Source: Lutibacter maritimus (GTDB lineage: Bacteria > Bacteroidota > Bacteroidia > Flavobacteriales > Flavobacteriaceae). Taken from it: a DNA stretch of 64,000 nt. Made by a program: the position numbers and the translations under genes. A model generated the notes under the pieces. The model was given only the letters and a program-made list of their open reading frames with translations. It was not told the DNA's origin and ran no database searches. This document shows, one piece after another, positions 35,512 through 44,387 of this stretch (its first letter is position 1; each line of letters starts with the position of its first letter). The stretch spans positions 69,501-133,500 of the forward strand of contig NZ_FOZP01000004.1 in the NCBI RefSeq assembly GCF_900116115.1, written 5' to 3'.

Positions 35512-36291
35512 TTATATCATCAAATTACATAAATCTTTCAGTGCTTCAATCACTTCTAAATCATCTGTTAAAGGTTCTACAATAGCAACTTCTACCGATA
35601 ATCTTTTTGGTAAACCACTATGAATTAATTTTGCTGCATCCACCAACAAACGTGTTGAAACAGTTTCTGCTAAACCTAGTTCCGTTAGATTTCTAATTTT
35701 TGTAGCAATATTTACTAGCTTTTTAGCAATACCAGCTTCAATACCAGCTTCATTCACCAAAATTTCAATCTCAATTTTTTCTTCAGGATATGCAAAAGAA
35801 CTTGCAATAAAACGCTGGCGAGTAGATGGTTTTAATTCTTTAAATCCTTTTTGATAACCTGGATTAAAAGATGCAACTAACATAAAATCTTCATGTGCTT
35901 TTACTATAATTCCTAACTTATCAATAAACAATTCTCGCCTATGATCTGTGAGTGAATGAATAGCAACAATAACATCTGGCCTAGCTTCAGCAATTTCATC
36001 TAAATAAATAATGGCGCCTTGTTTAATTGCTGTTGTTAAAGGTCCATCCGACCAAATTGTTTCTGCTCCTTTTATAATATACCTTCCAACTAAATCTGTT
36101 GATGAAGTTTCTTCGTGACAACTTATTGTAATTAGCTTTTTATCTAATTTTGAAGCCATAAATTCTACAAACCGAGATTTTCCAGTTCCTGTTGGTCCTT
36201 TTAATAAAAATGGAATCTTATTTTTATAAGCGTGTTCAAACACTTCAACTTCTTTTCCTATTTGATGATAATATGGTAATTGCGTGTTCAT
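35512..36291 (-). CDS. norQ: NorQ/CbbQ-type AAA+ ATPase
   Basis: 259 aa MoxR-family ATPase: Walker A LLKGPTGTGKSRFVEF, Walker B AIIYLDEIAEARPDV, sensor LVASFNPGYQ, arginine finger region STRQRFIASSF, and the CbbQ/NirQ C-terminal domain ending VEPLTDDLEVIEALKDL. Acts with NorD to mature the NO reductase. Start taken at ATG 36291 (MNTQLPYYHQIG); the open frame to 36348 begins in the norB-norQ gap. That 133-bp gap has CCAGAG/CTCTGG inverted arms ~50 nt apart, perhaps an mRNA-processing structure. Confidence 0.94.
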   Translation of the reverse strand: MNTQLPYYHQIGKEVEVFEHAYKNKIPFLLKGPTGTGKSRFVEFMASKLDKKLITISCHEETSSTDLVGRYIIKGAETIWSDGPLTTAIKQGAIIYLDEIAEARPDVIVAIHSLTDHRRELFIDKLGIIVKAHEDFMLVASFNPGYQKGFKELKPSTRQRFIASSFAYPEEKIEIEILVNEAGIEAGIAKKLVNIATKIRNLTELGLAETVSTRLLVDAAKLIHSGLPKRLSVEVAIVEPLTDDLEVIEALKDLCNLMI

Positions 36292-36424
36292 TTTCTTCTT
36301 TTTTTGATTTATTAGAGTTGAAAACCAGAGCCTTTGACTATTGTGCAAACAAGTATGGGTATTTGCTAATTATCTTAAACTCTGGCATCAATCTAAAAAA
36401 CTACAATTTAAATTTTTCAGCTAA

Positions 36425-37762
36425 TTATTCATTAATCTGTAATGCCTCATCAGTTGGCTTACCGTGCTTATAAAAATCAATAATATATAATACAATTCCG
36501 GTTGTAAACATCGTTGCACACAACACTAAAACAACAAAATGGATACTAATTTCTTTTTGAACTTTCATAAAATCCATTCCAAACTTACGTTCTAAATAAA
36601 CTTGTGCAACACCAGCAACTCCAAAAGCAACTGTCATTCCAATCATACCAATATTTGCTAGCCAAAATGCTGCTCTACCTCTAGTACTTTCATATAATTT
36701 TCTACCAGTCATATTTGGTAAACTATAACTTATAATTGCTAAAACAATCATTGCGTATGCTCCCCAAAAAGCTAAATGTCCGTGCATTGCTGTTACTAAA
36801 GTTCCGTGTGTATATAAATTTGTTTGAGGTAATGTATGTGCAAATCCTAATAAACCAGCTCCTACAAAAGATACAATTGCAGAACCTAATGTCCAGTATA
36901 ATGCTAATTTGTTTGGATGTTTTTTCTCACCTTTTCTATACATATTTACTGCAAATAATGCCATTGCTAAGAAAGCTAAAGGCTCTAATGCTGAAAATAT
37001 TCCACCAACAACTAACCAAATTTTATTTACACCTATGTAATAATAGTGGTGACCTGTTCCTAAAACTCCAGATAAGAAAGTTAAACCAACAATTACGTAT
37101 AACCATTTTTCAATAACTTCTCTATCAACACCTGTTAATTTTATTAATAAAAATGATAAAATACCACCCATAATTAATTCCCAAACACCTTCAACCCATA
37201 AATGAACAACCCACCAACGGAAAAATGAATCGGTAACTTGGCTATCAAAAGGTAACATTCCTGGTAAGTACAATAATGCTGCAAATAATAATCCCATAGA
37301 AAGCACTAACGCAGTAGTAGTTTGGCGTTTTCCTTTAAATAATGTGGTTAAAATTAAACCGAGGAATAATAATACGTTTACAACTACTAAATAATCTAAC
37401 GGACGAGGAATTTCTAAAAATTTACGTCCTTCCCAATAATTAAAATGATAACCAACAATTGCTATAACTCCAACAATTGCTAAGCTAATTAATTGGACAT
37501 ATGCTAATTTTACACTTACCAATTCTTTTTGAGCTTCTTCTGGAATAATATAATAAGCTGCTCCCATAAAACCAGATAATAGCCAAACAACTAATAAATT
37601 TGTATGTACGGCTCTTGCAGTGTTAAAAGGAATAAAATCGTGTAAGTTATCAAATCCTATTCGGGCAAAACCCATAATAAAACCGTATGTAATTTGTAAT
37701 ATTAATAAGAGCATTGAAAGGGCAAAAAACCAATATGCTACTTTTTGTGATTTATATTTCAT
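36425..37762 (-). CDS. norB: Nitric oxide reductase subunit B
   Basis: Membrane catalytic subunit reducing 2 NO to N2O. 445 aa, about 12 helices. Metal ligands visible: low-spin heme His in FNTARAVHTNLLVVW, FeB ligands His and Glu in WVVHLWVEGVWE, the His pair in GTGHHYYYIG, and His residues in TAMHGHLAFWGAYAM. Size and the adjacent separate norC identify the cytochrome-c-dependent (cNOR) type rather than the long quinol type. Starts 10 bp after norC. Confidence 0.96.
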   Translation of the reverse strand: MKYKSQKVAYWFFALSMLLLILQITYGFIMGFARIGFDNLHDFIPFNTARAVHTNLLVVWLLSGFMGAAYYIIPEEAQKELVSVKLAYVQLISLAIVGVIAIVGYHFNYWEGRKFLEIPRPLDYLVVVNVLLFLGLILTTLFKGKRQTTTALVLSMGLLFAALLYLPGMLPFDSQVTDSFFRWWVVHLWVEGVWELIMGGILSFLLIKLTGVDREVIEKWLYVIVGLTFLSGVLGTGHHYYYIGVNKIWLVVGGIFSALEPLAFLAMALFAVNMYRKGEKKHPNKLALYWTLGSAIVSFVGAGLLGFAHTLPQTNLYTHGTLVTAMHGHLAFWGAYAMIVLAIISYSLPNMTGRKLYESTRGRAAFWLANIGMIGMTVAFGVAGVAQVYLERKFGMDFMKVQKEISIHFVVLVLCATMFTTGIVLYIIDFYKHGKPTDEALQINE

Positions 37763-37772
37763 AATGTGATTT

Positions 37773-38234
37773 TTAGTTGTTAATTTTATCTTTTGCTAAA
37801 GGCGAAACAATTCTGTCAAAACCATTTAAATCAATCTCTCCAATCCATTTAAAAAATGCTATTACATCAGTAGCTTCTTGTTCTGTCATTCCGTACGCCA
37901 CCATTTTTCTACCGTTTGGTTGCCAAGGTCCTTTAGACATTAGAATACTTTTAATTACTTCCTCTCCATTTCCATCATAACGTTGGTTTAATCTGTCCAC
38001 TACTTTTGTAAGCTCAGGTGCATAATAGCCTCCTTCGCCTAAAATAGTATGACATCCCATACAGTTATTTGATTCCCAAATTTCTTTACCTCTAACCACT
38101 TCTGCAGTAAGATTTTCATGATTTGTTTGATCCGTTGCTTCCGATAATGAATACACTGTAAGTCCTATAAAAATTAGGAAAGTTACCAATGTACCGCCAA
38201 GAAAGAACGCCCTTGCTTGTTTTTTAGATAACAT
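37773..38234 (-). CDS. norC: Nitric oxide reductase subunit C (cytochrome c)
   Basis: 153 aa: one N-terminal membrane anchor (AFFLGGTLVTFLIFIGLTVYSL) then a periplasmic cytochrome c domain with heme motif NNCMGCHTILGEGGYYAPEL and a later Met ligand candidate (GRKMVAYGMT). Passes electrons to NorB. First gene of the nor unit, preceded by a well-formed promoter with two palindromes. Cytochrome c maturation for it could be supplied by ccsBA 2.4 kb away. Confidence 0.95.
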   Translation of the reverse strand: MLSKKQARAFFLGGTLVTFLIFIGLTVYSLSEATDQTNHENLTAEVVRGKEIWESNNCMGCHTILGEGGYYAPELTKVVDRLNQRYDGNGEEVIKSILMSKGPWQPNGRKMVAYGMTEQEATDVIAFFKWIGEIDLNGFDRIVSPLAKDKINN

Positions 38235-38274
38235 GTTTAAAAGAGTTTAATTTAGTTAAATTGATTATTAATAT

Positions 38275-38352
38275 ATATTAAGACCTTTTTATCTTTTATA
38301 TGGTACAAAAGTAAATAAAATATTTATTTGAATTATGATAATTGTCATAATT
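38275..38352 (-). promoter_or_regulatory. norC promoter with CRP/FNR-type site and downstream palindrome
   Basis: Minus-strand order: near-perfect 22-bp palindrome at 38331-38352 (core TTATGATAATTGTCATAA; half-sites TATGA-N6-TCATA), centred about 40 bp before the start; -7 box TACTTTTG (38306-38313); start near 38302; then an imperfect inverted repeat (38275-38303) with AAGACC...ATCTTT matching the porin leader. No good -33 TTG, as expected for an activator-dependent promoter. Confidence 0.6.
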
Positions 38353-38358
38353 TTAATT

Positions 38359-38817
38359 TTATTTAAATTCAGGTGTAATATCTTTTAGGGTTAATTTTCT
38401 TCCTTGCGAAGTAATCTCTTTAGAAAATTCCATAATAGTTAAATCTCTAAACTTTCCTAAAATACCATTTTTAAATGGCTCAACAATAAAATGAACTGGA
38501 CAAGGATTTGCGCCATCACATTCAGAAAGCCCTAAAAAACATTCGTTTAACCTAGTTAATCCATCAATATTTTCAATTATATCTAATACAGTTCTTTTTC
38601 CGTTCTTTTTAGTTAAATAGAAACCACCATTAGGACCTTTTGTTGAAGAAATAATTTTGCCTCGTACTAATTGTTGAAACAATTTTGCCAAAAATGGATT
38701 AGGTACATCAATACTTTCGGCAATGACTTTTACACTTATTTTATGGGTTTCACTTGAATGTTCTGCTAAAAACAATGTTGATAAAATAGCATACTTACTT
38801 GCACGAGATAACATCAT
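38359..38817 (-). CDS. Rrf2 family Fe-S regulator, NsrR-like
   Basis: 152 aa. N-terminal winged helix (MLSRASKYAILSTLFLAEHS, IAESIDVPNPFLAKLFQQLV, ISSTKGPNGGFYL) and three Cys in LNECFLGLSECDGANPCPVH (C-x6-C-x5-C), the Fe-S ligands of the IscR/NsrR group. Directly upstream of norC on the same strand, so NO-responsive repression of nor is the natural inference; IscR- or RsrR-like roles cannot be excluded. The palindrome at +1 of norC and porin is a candidate operator. Confidence 0.88.
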   Translation of the reverse strand: MMLSRASKYAILSTLFLAEHSSETHKISVKVIAESIDVPNPFLAKLFQQLVRGKIISSTKGPNGGFYLTKKNGKRTVLDIIENIDGLTRLNECFLGLSECDGANPCPVHFIVEPFKNGILGKFRDLTIMEFSKEITSQGRKLTLKDITPEFK

Positions 38818-38877
38818 AATAAATAATATTTTTGATTTCTTTTTTTGGTAAAATTAATAAAAAAAGAGTAACAAGTA

Positions 38878-40254
38878 TTATATTTTTTTGAATTTAACTG
38901 TAAAGTGCCTCATTATAGGAGCCTCATCTGAAATGATATATCCAGATTTTGCTTCATTTCTAGTGTCATAAATATTTTTAATAGAAGCAGCAATGTAATC
39001 CATATGATTATTTGTGTACGTTCTTCTTGGTATTGCTAATCTAACTAATTCTAATTCTGGATATCTATTTTCTCTTGTAACCGGATCTCTATCTGCTAAA
39101 ACTGTCCCAATTTCAACACCACGAATTCCACCAACAACGTATAATTCTACAGCTAATGCTTGTCCTCTGTATTCTTCTCTTGGAATGGTTGGTACAAATT
39201 TATTAGCATCTAAATAAATAGCATGACCGCCAAATGGTTGTTGCACAGGAACACCATAATCTACCAACTTTTGACCTAAATATGCAACTTGCTCTACCCT
39301 ACTTTCTAAATAATTAAATTCTGTAGATTCATTTAATCCAACTGCCAATGCACCCATATCTCTACCATTCATCCCTCCATAGGTAATAAAACCTTCAAAC
39401 ATAATATTAAAAACAGTTGCTTGTTTAAAAACTTCTTTGTTATTAAGCGCAATAAAACCACCCATATTTACCAAACCATCTTTTTTTGCACTCATTGTCA
39501 TTCCATCACCATAAGAAAAAACTTCCTTTACAATTTCTTTAATCGTTTTATCAGCATAACCTTCTTCTCTTTTTTTGATAAAATAGGCGTTTTCAGAAAA
39601 ACGTGCAGCATCAAAATATAAAGGGATTCCGTATTTTTTACAAAGTTCAGAAACTTCTTTTGTGTTTTTAACAGATACAGGCTGTCCACCCGCACTATTA
39701 CATGTAATGGTTAAAATTACAAATGGAATTTTTTCTTTTGGATATTTATTAAATACAGATTCTAATTTTTTTATATCTATATTTCCTTTAAACGGATGTA
39801 CTACTGATGTATCAAATGCTTCATCAATTGTGCAATCAATTGCGGTTGCTTTTCTGAATTCAATATGTCCTTTTGTTGTATCAAAATGTGAGTTTCCAGG
39901 CACAACATCGCCTTCTTTTACCAAGGTAGAAAATAACACATTTTCAGCAGCTCTTCCTTGATGCGTTGGTAAAAAATACTTAAAACCAGTTATATTTTTT
40001 ACTGTCTTCTTTAATTTTTTAAATGATAATGATCCCGCATAACTTTCATCTCCTATCATCATTTCCGCCCACTGTTTATCACTCATAGCACCAGTTCCAG
40101 AATCGGTTAATAAATCAATAAAAACTTTATCTGAAGAAAGGTTAAATAAATTATAATGCGCTTTTTTAATCCATTTTAAACGTTGTTCTTTAGTTGATCT
40201 GTTAATAGTTTCAACCATTTTAATTTTATACGGTTCAGCATATGGTAATTCCAT
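38878..40254 (-). CDS. tnaA: Tryptophanase
   Basis: PLP enzyme cleaving tryptophan to indole, pyruvate and ammonia. 458 aa. I see the PLP lysine motif MTMSAKKDGLVNMGGF, LPTHQGRAAENVLF and the aspartate in YFDAARFSENAYF. Three tryptophanase-type positions separate it from tyrosine phenol-lyase: GIRGVEIGTVLADRD (Val/Ile-Gly where TPL has Arg), AIPRRTYTNNHMDYI, and the C-terminal MRHFTVKF with His. No TnaC-like leader was recognised. 60 bp downstream lies the Rrf2 gene on the same strand. A minus-strand TAAATTTG (40422-40429) with TTG 22 nt upstream is a plausible promoter. Confidence 0.93.
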   Translation of the reverse strand: MELPYAEPYKIKMVETINRSTKEQRLKWIKKAHYNLFNLSSDKVFIDLLTDSGTGAMSDKQWAEMMIGDESYAGSLSFKKLKKTVKNITGFKYFLPTHQGRAAENVLFSTLVKEGDVVPGNSHFDTTKGHIEFRKATAIDCTIDEAFDTSVVHPFKGNIDIKKLESVFNKYPKEKIPFVILTITCNSAGGQPVSVKNTKEVSELCKKYGIPLYFDAARFSENAYFIKKREEGYADKTIKEIVKEVFSYGDGMTMSAKKDGLVNMGGFIALNNKEVFKQATVFNIMFEGFITYGGMNGRDMGALAVGLNESTEFNYLESRVEQVAYLGQKLVDYGVPVQQPFGGHAIYLDANKFVPTIPREEYRGQALAVELYVVGGIRGVEIGTVLADRDPVTRENRYPELELVRLAIPRRTYTNNHMDYIAASIKNIYDTRNEAKSGYIISDEAPIMRHFTVKFKKI

Positions 40255-40481
40255 AATAATAATTTTAATATTTATAAAAGAAGTAAGGTGATGTGTGGTT
40301 TAATAACCAAAAACGAGGTAAATAATTATTTCATAAAACACTCAGGGCGCTTTATATTTAAATAACTGTTAAAATATAGTTTGAAAAAACTTAATGTATT
40401 CATAAAACTTATTTCTGATAACAAATTTACAAAATTTAAATTTTAATGTCTCAATTTCACTATAAAATTTGAATTTTAATT

Positions 40482-40517
40482 AATGACAATAATCAGTAAT
40501 TGTGACAAAAGTTACAA
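40482..40517. promoter_or_regulatory. Tandem CRP/FNR-type palindromes between tnaA and ccsBA
   Basis: AATGA-N6-TCAGT (40482-40497) resembles the norC and porin sites; next to it TTGTGACAAAAGTTACAA (40500-40517) is a 7-bp dyad around AAAA. They lie ~70 and ~90 bp upstream of the proposed tnaA start and upstream of a TATTTTTG box (40545-40552) facing ccsBA. The 382-bp gap 40255-40636 otherwise shows nothing coding. Confidence 0.4.
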
Positions 40518-40580
40518 TTAACTTTACTTCCGCAAAAGCTAGGTTATTTTTGTCTTAAAATTACATTAAAAAGGTAGTTT

Positions 40581-40603
40581 TATGACAATTATCATTAGCT
40601 TTG
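40581..40603 (+). promoter_or_regulatory. ccsBA -7 box overlapped upstream by a palindrome
   Basis: TATGA-CAATTA-TCATT (40581-40596) has the same half-sites as the norC operator and directly touches the -7 box TAGCTTTG (40596-40603). Start would be near 40607, so the site sits at about -18, a blocking position. The in-frame ATG at 40601 is inside this promoter, so translation should begin at 40637. Confidence 0.45.
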
Positions 40604-40636
40604 CAAAACATTATTTTTAATAACAAAATTAATAAA

Positions 40637-43600
40637 ATGAATAAATTTTTATCGTTTATATATTCTACTAGAATTATGGCCGTTCTTTTTCTTGTATTTG
40701 CTGCAGCTATGGGTGTTGCAACTTTCATAGAAAATGATCACGGAACTGAAACAGCAAAAGCAGTAATTTATAATGCTTGGTGGTTTGAAGGAATTATGGT
40801 ATTTTTTGCAATCAACTTTTTTGGAAATATTTTTAAATATAAATTATTAAGAAAAGAAAAATTAGTTGTTTTAGCATTCCATTTAGCTTTCTTTTTAATA
40901 ATCATAGGCGCTGGAATAACAAGATATATTAGTTTTGAAGGCATCATGCCAATTAAAGAAGGTGCTGTTAGCAACACATTTCTTTCTGAAAAAAACTATA
41001 TAAGTATCGTAGTTAATGATGGGAATGAACAAAAAACACCTTATCATAAACCAGTTCTATTATCATCTATTAGTAAAAATAGCTTTAATTATACTACTGA
41101 TTTTAAAGGAACGGATGTTTCTGTAAAATTGACCAATTACATACCAAATGCTGAAGAGGTTTTTGAAGAAAATGAAACAGGTGAAGAATATTTATTATTT
41201 GTTGAATCTGGCGGTGGCGGAAGACACAACCATTACTTAAAAAAAGGAAATGCTGAAGTAGTGCATGGTGTATTAGTTGGTTTTGATTCTCCAAATAAAA
41301 ACACAATAGATTTTAAAACTGTTGATGGAAATTTAAAAATTTCAACTGCCGTTGATGGAGAATTTTTTAGAATGGCTGACAATTTTGAAGGAAACATTGC
41401 AAAGGATTCTATACAAGATTTTTCACTTTTAGCAGTTCATTCAATTGCTGGACTTCAATTTGTTGTTCCAAAAGGCCCAATTAAAGGTACTTATAAAACC
41501 ATTTCAGGTAATAAAGATATGAGTCCTTTGGCTCAATTAGAATTTGATGTTAAGGTTGGAGACGAAACAAAACATATTAAATTAAACGGAGGCAAATTTG
41601 CAATTCAACCGCCAACACAATTTTCTGTTGGAAATTTAAATTTCAGAATGAGTTATGGTGCTATGCAAATGAAATTACCATTTAGTATTAAATTAAACGA
41701 TTTTCAGTTAGATAAATACCCAGGATCTGAAAGTGCTATGTCATTTGCAAGTGAAATTACTGTAATTGATCCAAGTGAAACTTTTGATTTTAGAATTTTT
41801 ATGAATCATATATTAAATTACAAAGGCTATAAATTTTTTCAATCTAGTTATAATATTACACCCGAATATGAAGAAACTCATTTATCAGTAAATCATGATT
41901 TTTGGGGTTCTACAATAACTTATATCGGTTATTTCTTATTATATGCAGGTTTAATATTAATTATATTTATGCCAGGTACAAGATTTGATTTCTTAAGAAA
42001 AAGCTTACAAAAAATGAAAAAAGCCAAAACAACACTTTCTATTTTAGCTTTACTTTTATTTTCCGTTATTTCTTTTGGTCAAGAGCACAATCATGTAATG
42101 ACTGAAAAACAAATTGATTCTGCTTTGGTTGCTAATGAAATTAGTGTAGAACATGCAGAAAAGTTTAGTAGGCTTATTATTCAAGATGCTGGTGGTAGAA
42201 TGAAACCTGTGCATACCTACGCATCAGAATTATTACGAAAAGTAAGTAAACATGATACTTATAAAGATATGAACGCTACACAAGTGTTTTTATCTATTCA
42301 ACAAAATCCAAGAACTTGGTTTCAAATTCCTGTAATTTATATTGAAAAAGATAATACAAAACTAAGAGACATTATAGGTATTCCTCACGATCAAAAATAT
42401 GCAGCATTGGCTAGCTTTTTTGATGCTAAAGGAATGTATAAAATTTCTGAAATTCAGCAAGAAGCTCAAAAAAGCAATATCAAAAGCAAGTTTGAAAAAG
42501 ATGTTATTAATGTAGATAGAAGAGTTAATTTATTATACTCTGCTATTACAGGTGATATTTTACGCATATTCCCAATACCAAATGATCCAAATAATACTTG
42601 GGTATCACACAACAATATTCAACCAACAAATTTTAAAGGTCAAGATTCATTATTTGTTCAACAAATATTACCAATTTATTTACAAACCTTATTTGAATCT
42701 AAAACAACAAAAGACTATTCTCAATCTGATGAAATTATTGATGGTGTTATAAAGTTTCAAAAAAAATATGGAAGTGCTGTTTATCCATCAGATCATAAAA
42801 TAGATTTAGAAATAGCCTATAATAAATATGATATTTTTAGAACAATTTACAGCTATTATATGTACATAGGAACTTTAATGTTCTTATTTGTAATTTTTCA
42901 AATTTTCAATTCAAATAAAGTAATTAACTACTTAATTAAAGGAAGTATTGCTATTGTTGTTCTGCTGTTTTTAATGCATACAGGAGGTTTAATAGCGCGT
43001 TGGATTGTGAGCGGAAATGCTCCTTGGAGTAACGCTTATGAATCTATGATTTATGTCGGTTGGGCAACCATGTTGTTCGGGTTAATTTTTGGGCGAAAAT
43101 CATCAATGACCATTGCTGCAACAGCATTTTTAACCGCATTTATTTTAATGGTGGCGCATTGGAACTGGATGGATCCTGAAATTGCAAACCTTCAACCAGT
43201 ATTAAATTCATATTGGTTAATGATTCACGTTTCAATAATTGTTGCTAGTTATGGACCGTTTGCTTTGGGTATGATTTTAGGTTTAATTTCATTAATTCTG
43301 ATGATTTTAACCACCGAAAAAAACAAAGCCAAAGTGGGTGCAATGATAAAAGAATTAACTACTATTAATGAAATGTCATTAACTGTAGGTTTGGTAATGT
43401 TAACTATTGGAAACTTTTTAGGTGGACAATGGGCAAACGAAAGTTGGGGTCGTTACTGGGGATGGGATCCAAAAGAAACTTGGGCTTTAATTAGTATTAT
43501 GATTTATGCTTTTGTACTACATTTAAGATTGGTACCAGGTTTAAGAAGCAGATTTACTTTTAACGTATTTTCTGTTGCTGCATTTGCATCAATATTAATG

Positions 43601-43756
43601 ACCTATTTTGGAGTTAACTTTTACTTGTCTGGATTACATTCTTATGCCAGTGGAGATAAGGTAATTACACCTAATTTTGTATATTATTCAGTTGCTATTG
43701 TTGCTGTTTTATCAATTATTGCATATTTTAAATTCAAAAAATATTATAAAAAATAA
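40637..43756 (+). CDS. ccsBA: Cytochrome c biogenesis protein CcsBA (ResB-CcsA fusion)
   Basis: System II factor that exports heme and attaches it to apocytochromes. 1039 aa. N-terminal ResB/Ccs1 part: helices FLSFIYSTRIMAVLFLVFAAAMGVATFIEN and WWFEGIMVFFAINFFGNIF, a large periplasmic domain (~100-430), a helix, then an extra periplasmic segment (~475-735), and the CcsA part (~740-1039) with the heme-handling motif WANESWGRYWGWDPKETWALI and conserved His (LMHTGGLIARW, MIHVSIIVASYGPFA, LSGLHSYASGD). Fused forms are usual in Bacteroidota. Natural partner of the nearby NorC. The ATG at 40601 lies in the promoter, so 40637 is preferred. Confidence 0.95.
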   Translation: MNKFLSFIYSTRIMAVLFLVFAAAMGVATFIENDHGTETAKAVIYNAWWFEGIMVFFAINFFGNIFKYKLLRKEKLVVLAFHLAFFLIIIGAGITRYISFEGIMPIKEGAVSNTFLSEKNYISIVVNDGNEQKTPYHKPVLLSSISKNSFNYTTDFKGTDVSVKLTNYIPNAEEVFEENETGEEYLLFVESGGGGRHNHYLKKGNAEVVHGVLVGFDSPNKNTIDFKTVDGNLKISTAVDGEFFRMADNFEGNIAKDSIQDFSLLAVHSIAGLQFVVPKGPIKGTYKTISGNKDMSPLAQLEFDVKVGDETKHIKLNGGKFAIQPPTQFSVGNLNFRMSYGAMQMKLPFSIKLNDFQLDKYPGSESAMSFASEITVIDPSETFDFRIFMNHILNYKGYKFFQSSYNITPEYEETHLSVNHDFWGSTITYIGYFLLYAGLILIIFMPGTRFDFLRKSLQKMKKAKTTLSILALLLFSVISFGQEHNHVMTEKQIDSALVANEISVEHAEKFSRLIIQDAGGRMKPVHTYASELLRKVSKHDTYKDMNATQVFLSIQQNPRTWFQIPVIYIEKDNTKLRDIIGIPHDQKYAALASFFDAKGMYKISEIQQEAQKSNIKSKFEKDVINVDRRVNLLYSAITGDILRIFPIPNDPNNTWVSHNNIQPTNFKGQDSLFVQQILPIYLQTLFESKTTKDYSQSDEIIDGVIKFQKKYGSAVYPSDHKIDLEIAYNKYDIFRTIYSYYMYIGTLMFLFVIFQIFNSNKVINYLIKGSIAIVVLLFLMHTGGLIARWIVSGNAPWSNAYESMIYVGWATMLFGLIFGRKSSMTIAATAFLTAFILMVAHWNWMDPEIANLQPVLNSYWLMIHVSIIVASYGPFALGMILGLISLILMILTTEKNKAKVGAMIKELTTINEMSLTVGLVMLTIGNFLGGQWANESWGRYWGWDPKETWALISIMIYAFVLHLRLVPGLRSRFTFNVFSVAAFASILMTYFGVNFYLSGLHSYASGDKVITPNFVYYSVAIVAVLSIIAYFKFKKYYKK

Positions 43757-43807
43757 CAAATACCAATGCAAAAATGTAACTTTGCAAACTATTAAAAAAT
43801 ATTATAA

Positions 43808-44323
43808 ATGTTTAATAAGTACATAAAATTAGTTATAGCAGGAGCAATTTTTATTTGGGCAATATTTCAGTTTGTTGAAGGAAATATAATGAACGGAATT
43901 TCATTAATTTTATTAGCAGGAATTTTTGTGCTGTTTTATTTTAAAAACGAATTTATTTTGTTAGCCTTTTTACAATTAAGAAAACAAAACTTTGCTGGCG
44001 CAAGCAAATGGTTATCTTACATAAAAAATCCTAGTAGTGCTTTAATAAAAAAGCAAGAAGGTTATTACAACTTTTTACAAGGAATTATGGTTTCGCAAAC
44101 AAATATAACACAAGCTGAAAAATACTTTAAAAAAGCGCTAAGTTTAGGCTTAAATATGAAACATGATATTGCAATGGCAAAATTACAATTAGCAGGAATT
44201 GCAATGACAAAAAGAAGAAAAAGAGAAGCTACACTTTTAATGAATGAAGCTAAAAAGCTTGACACTCAAAATATGTTAGCCGAACAAATAAAAATGTTAA
44301 AAAATCAATTAAAGAAAATTTAA
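43808..44323 (+). CDS. DUF2892/TPR-like membrane protein
   Basis: 171 aa: two N-terminal hydrophobic helices (LVIAGAIFIWAIFQF and ISLILLAGIFVLFYF), then a helical repeat region (FAGASKWLSYIKNPSS, ITQAEKYFKKALSLGLNMKHDIAMAKLQLAGIAMT, REATLLMNEAKKLD) reading as two to three TPR-like hairpins facing the cytoplasm. Function unknown. It follows ccsBA by 51 bp on the same strand, so may share its transcript; a terminator follows. Confidence 0.78.
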   Translation: MFNKYIKLVIAGAIFIWAIFQFVEGNIMNGISLILLAGIFVLFYFKNEFILLAFLQLRKQNFAGASKWLSYIKNPSSALIKKQEGYYNFLQGIMVSQTNITQAEKYFKKALSLGLNMKHDIAMAKLQLAGIAMTKRRKREATLLMNEAKKLDTQNMLAEQIKMLKNQLKKI

Positions 44324-44339
44324 TTTTCTTTAATTTCAT

Positions 44340-44370
44340 AAAAAAAGCGCAACAAATGTTGCGCTTTTTT
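44340..44370. terminator. Bidirectional intrinsic terminator
   Basis: AGCGCAAC-AAAT-GTTGCGCT: perfect 8-bp GC-rich stem, with A-run and T-run extending the pairing, in the convergent gap between the TPR-like and LysM genes. Confidence 0.9.
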
Positions 44371-44387
44371 TATGCTTAAATTTTAAA

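Noticed and set aside
36736-37116. 126-codon plus-strand frame opposite norB
   Set aside because: Leu/Gln-rich low-complexity translation typical of the antisense of a membrane protein gene.
29817-38234. Complete denitrification island
   Set aside because: No nitrate, nitrite or nitrous-oxide reductase genes are present; only NO reduction and repair functions are seen.
38878-40254. Tyrosine phenol-lyase instead of tryptophanase
   Set aside because: The position of the phenol-binding Arg is not Arg (GIRGVEIG) and the C-terminal RHFTVKF His is tryptophanase-like.
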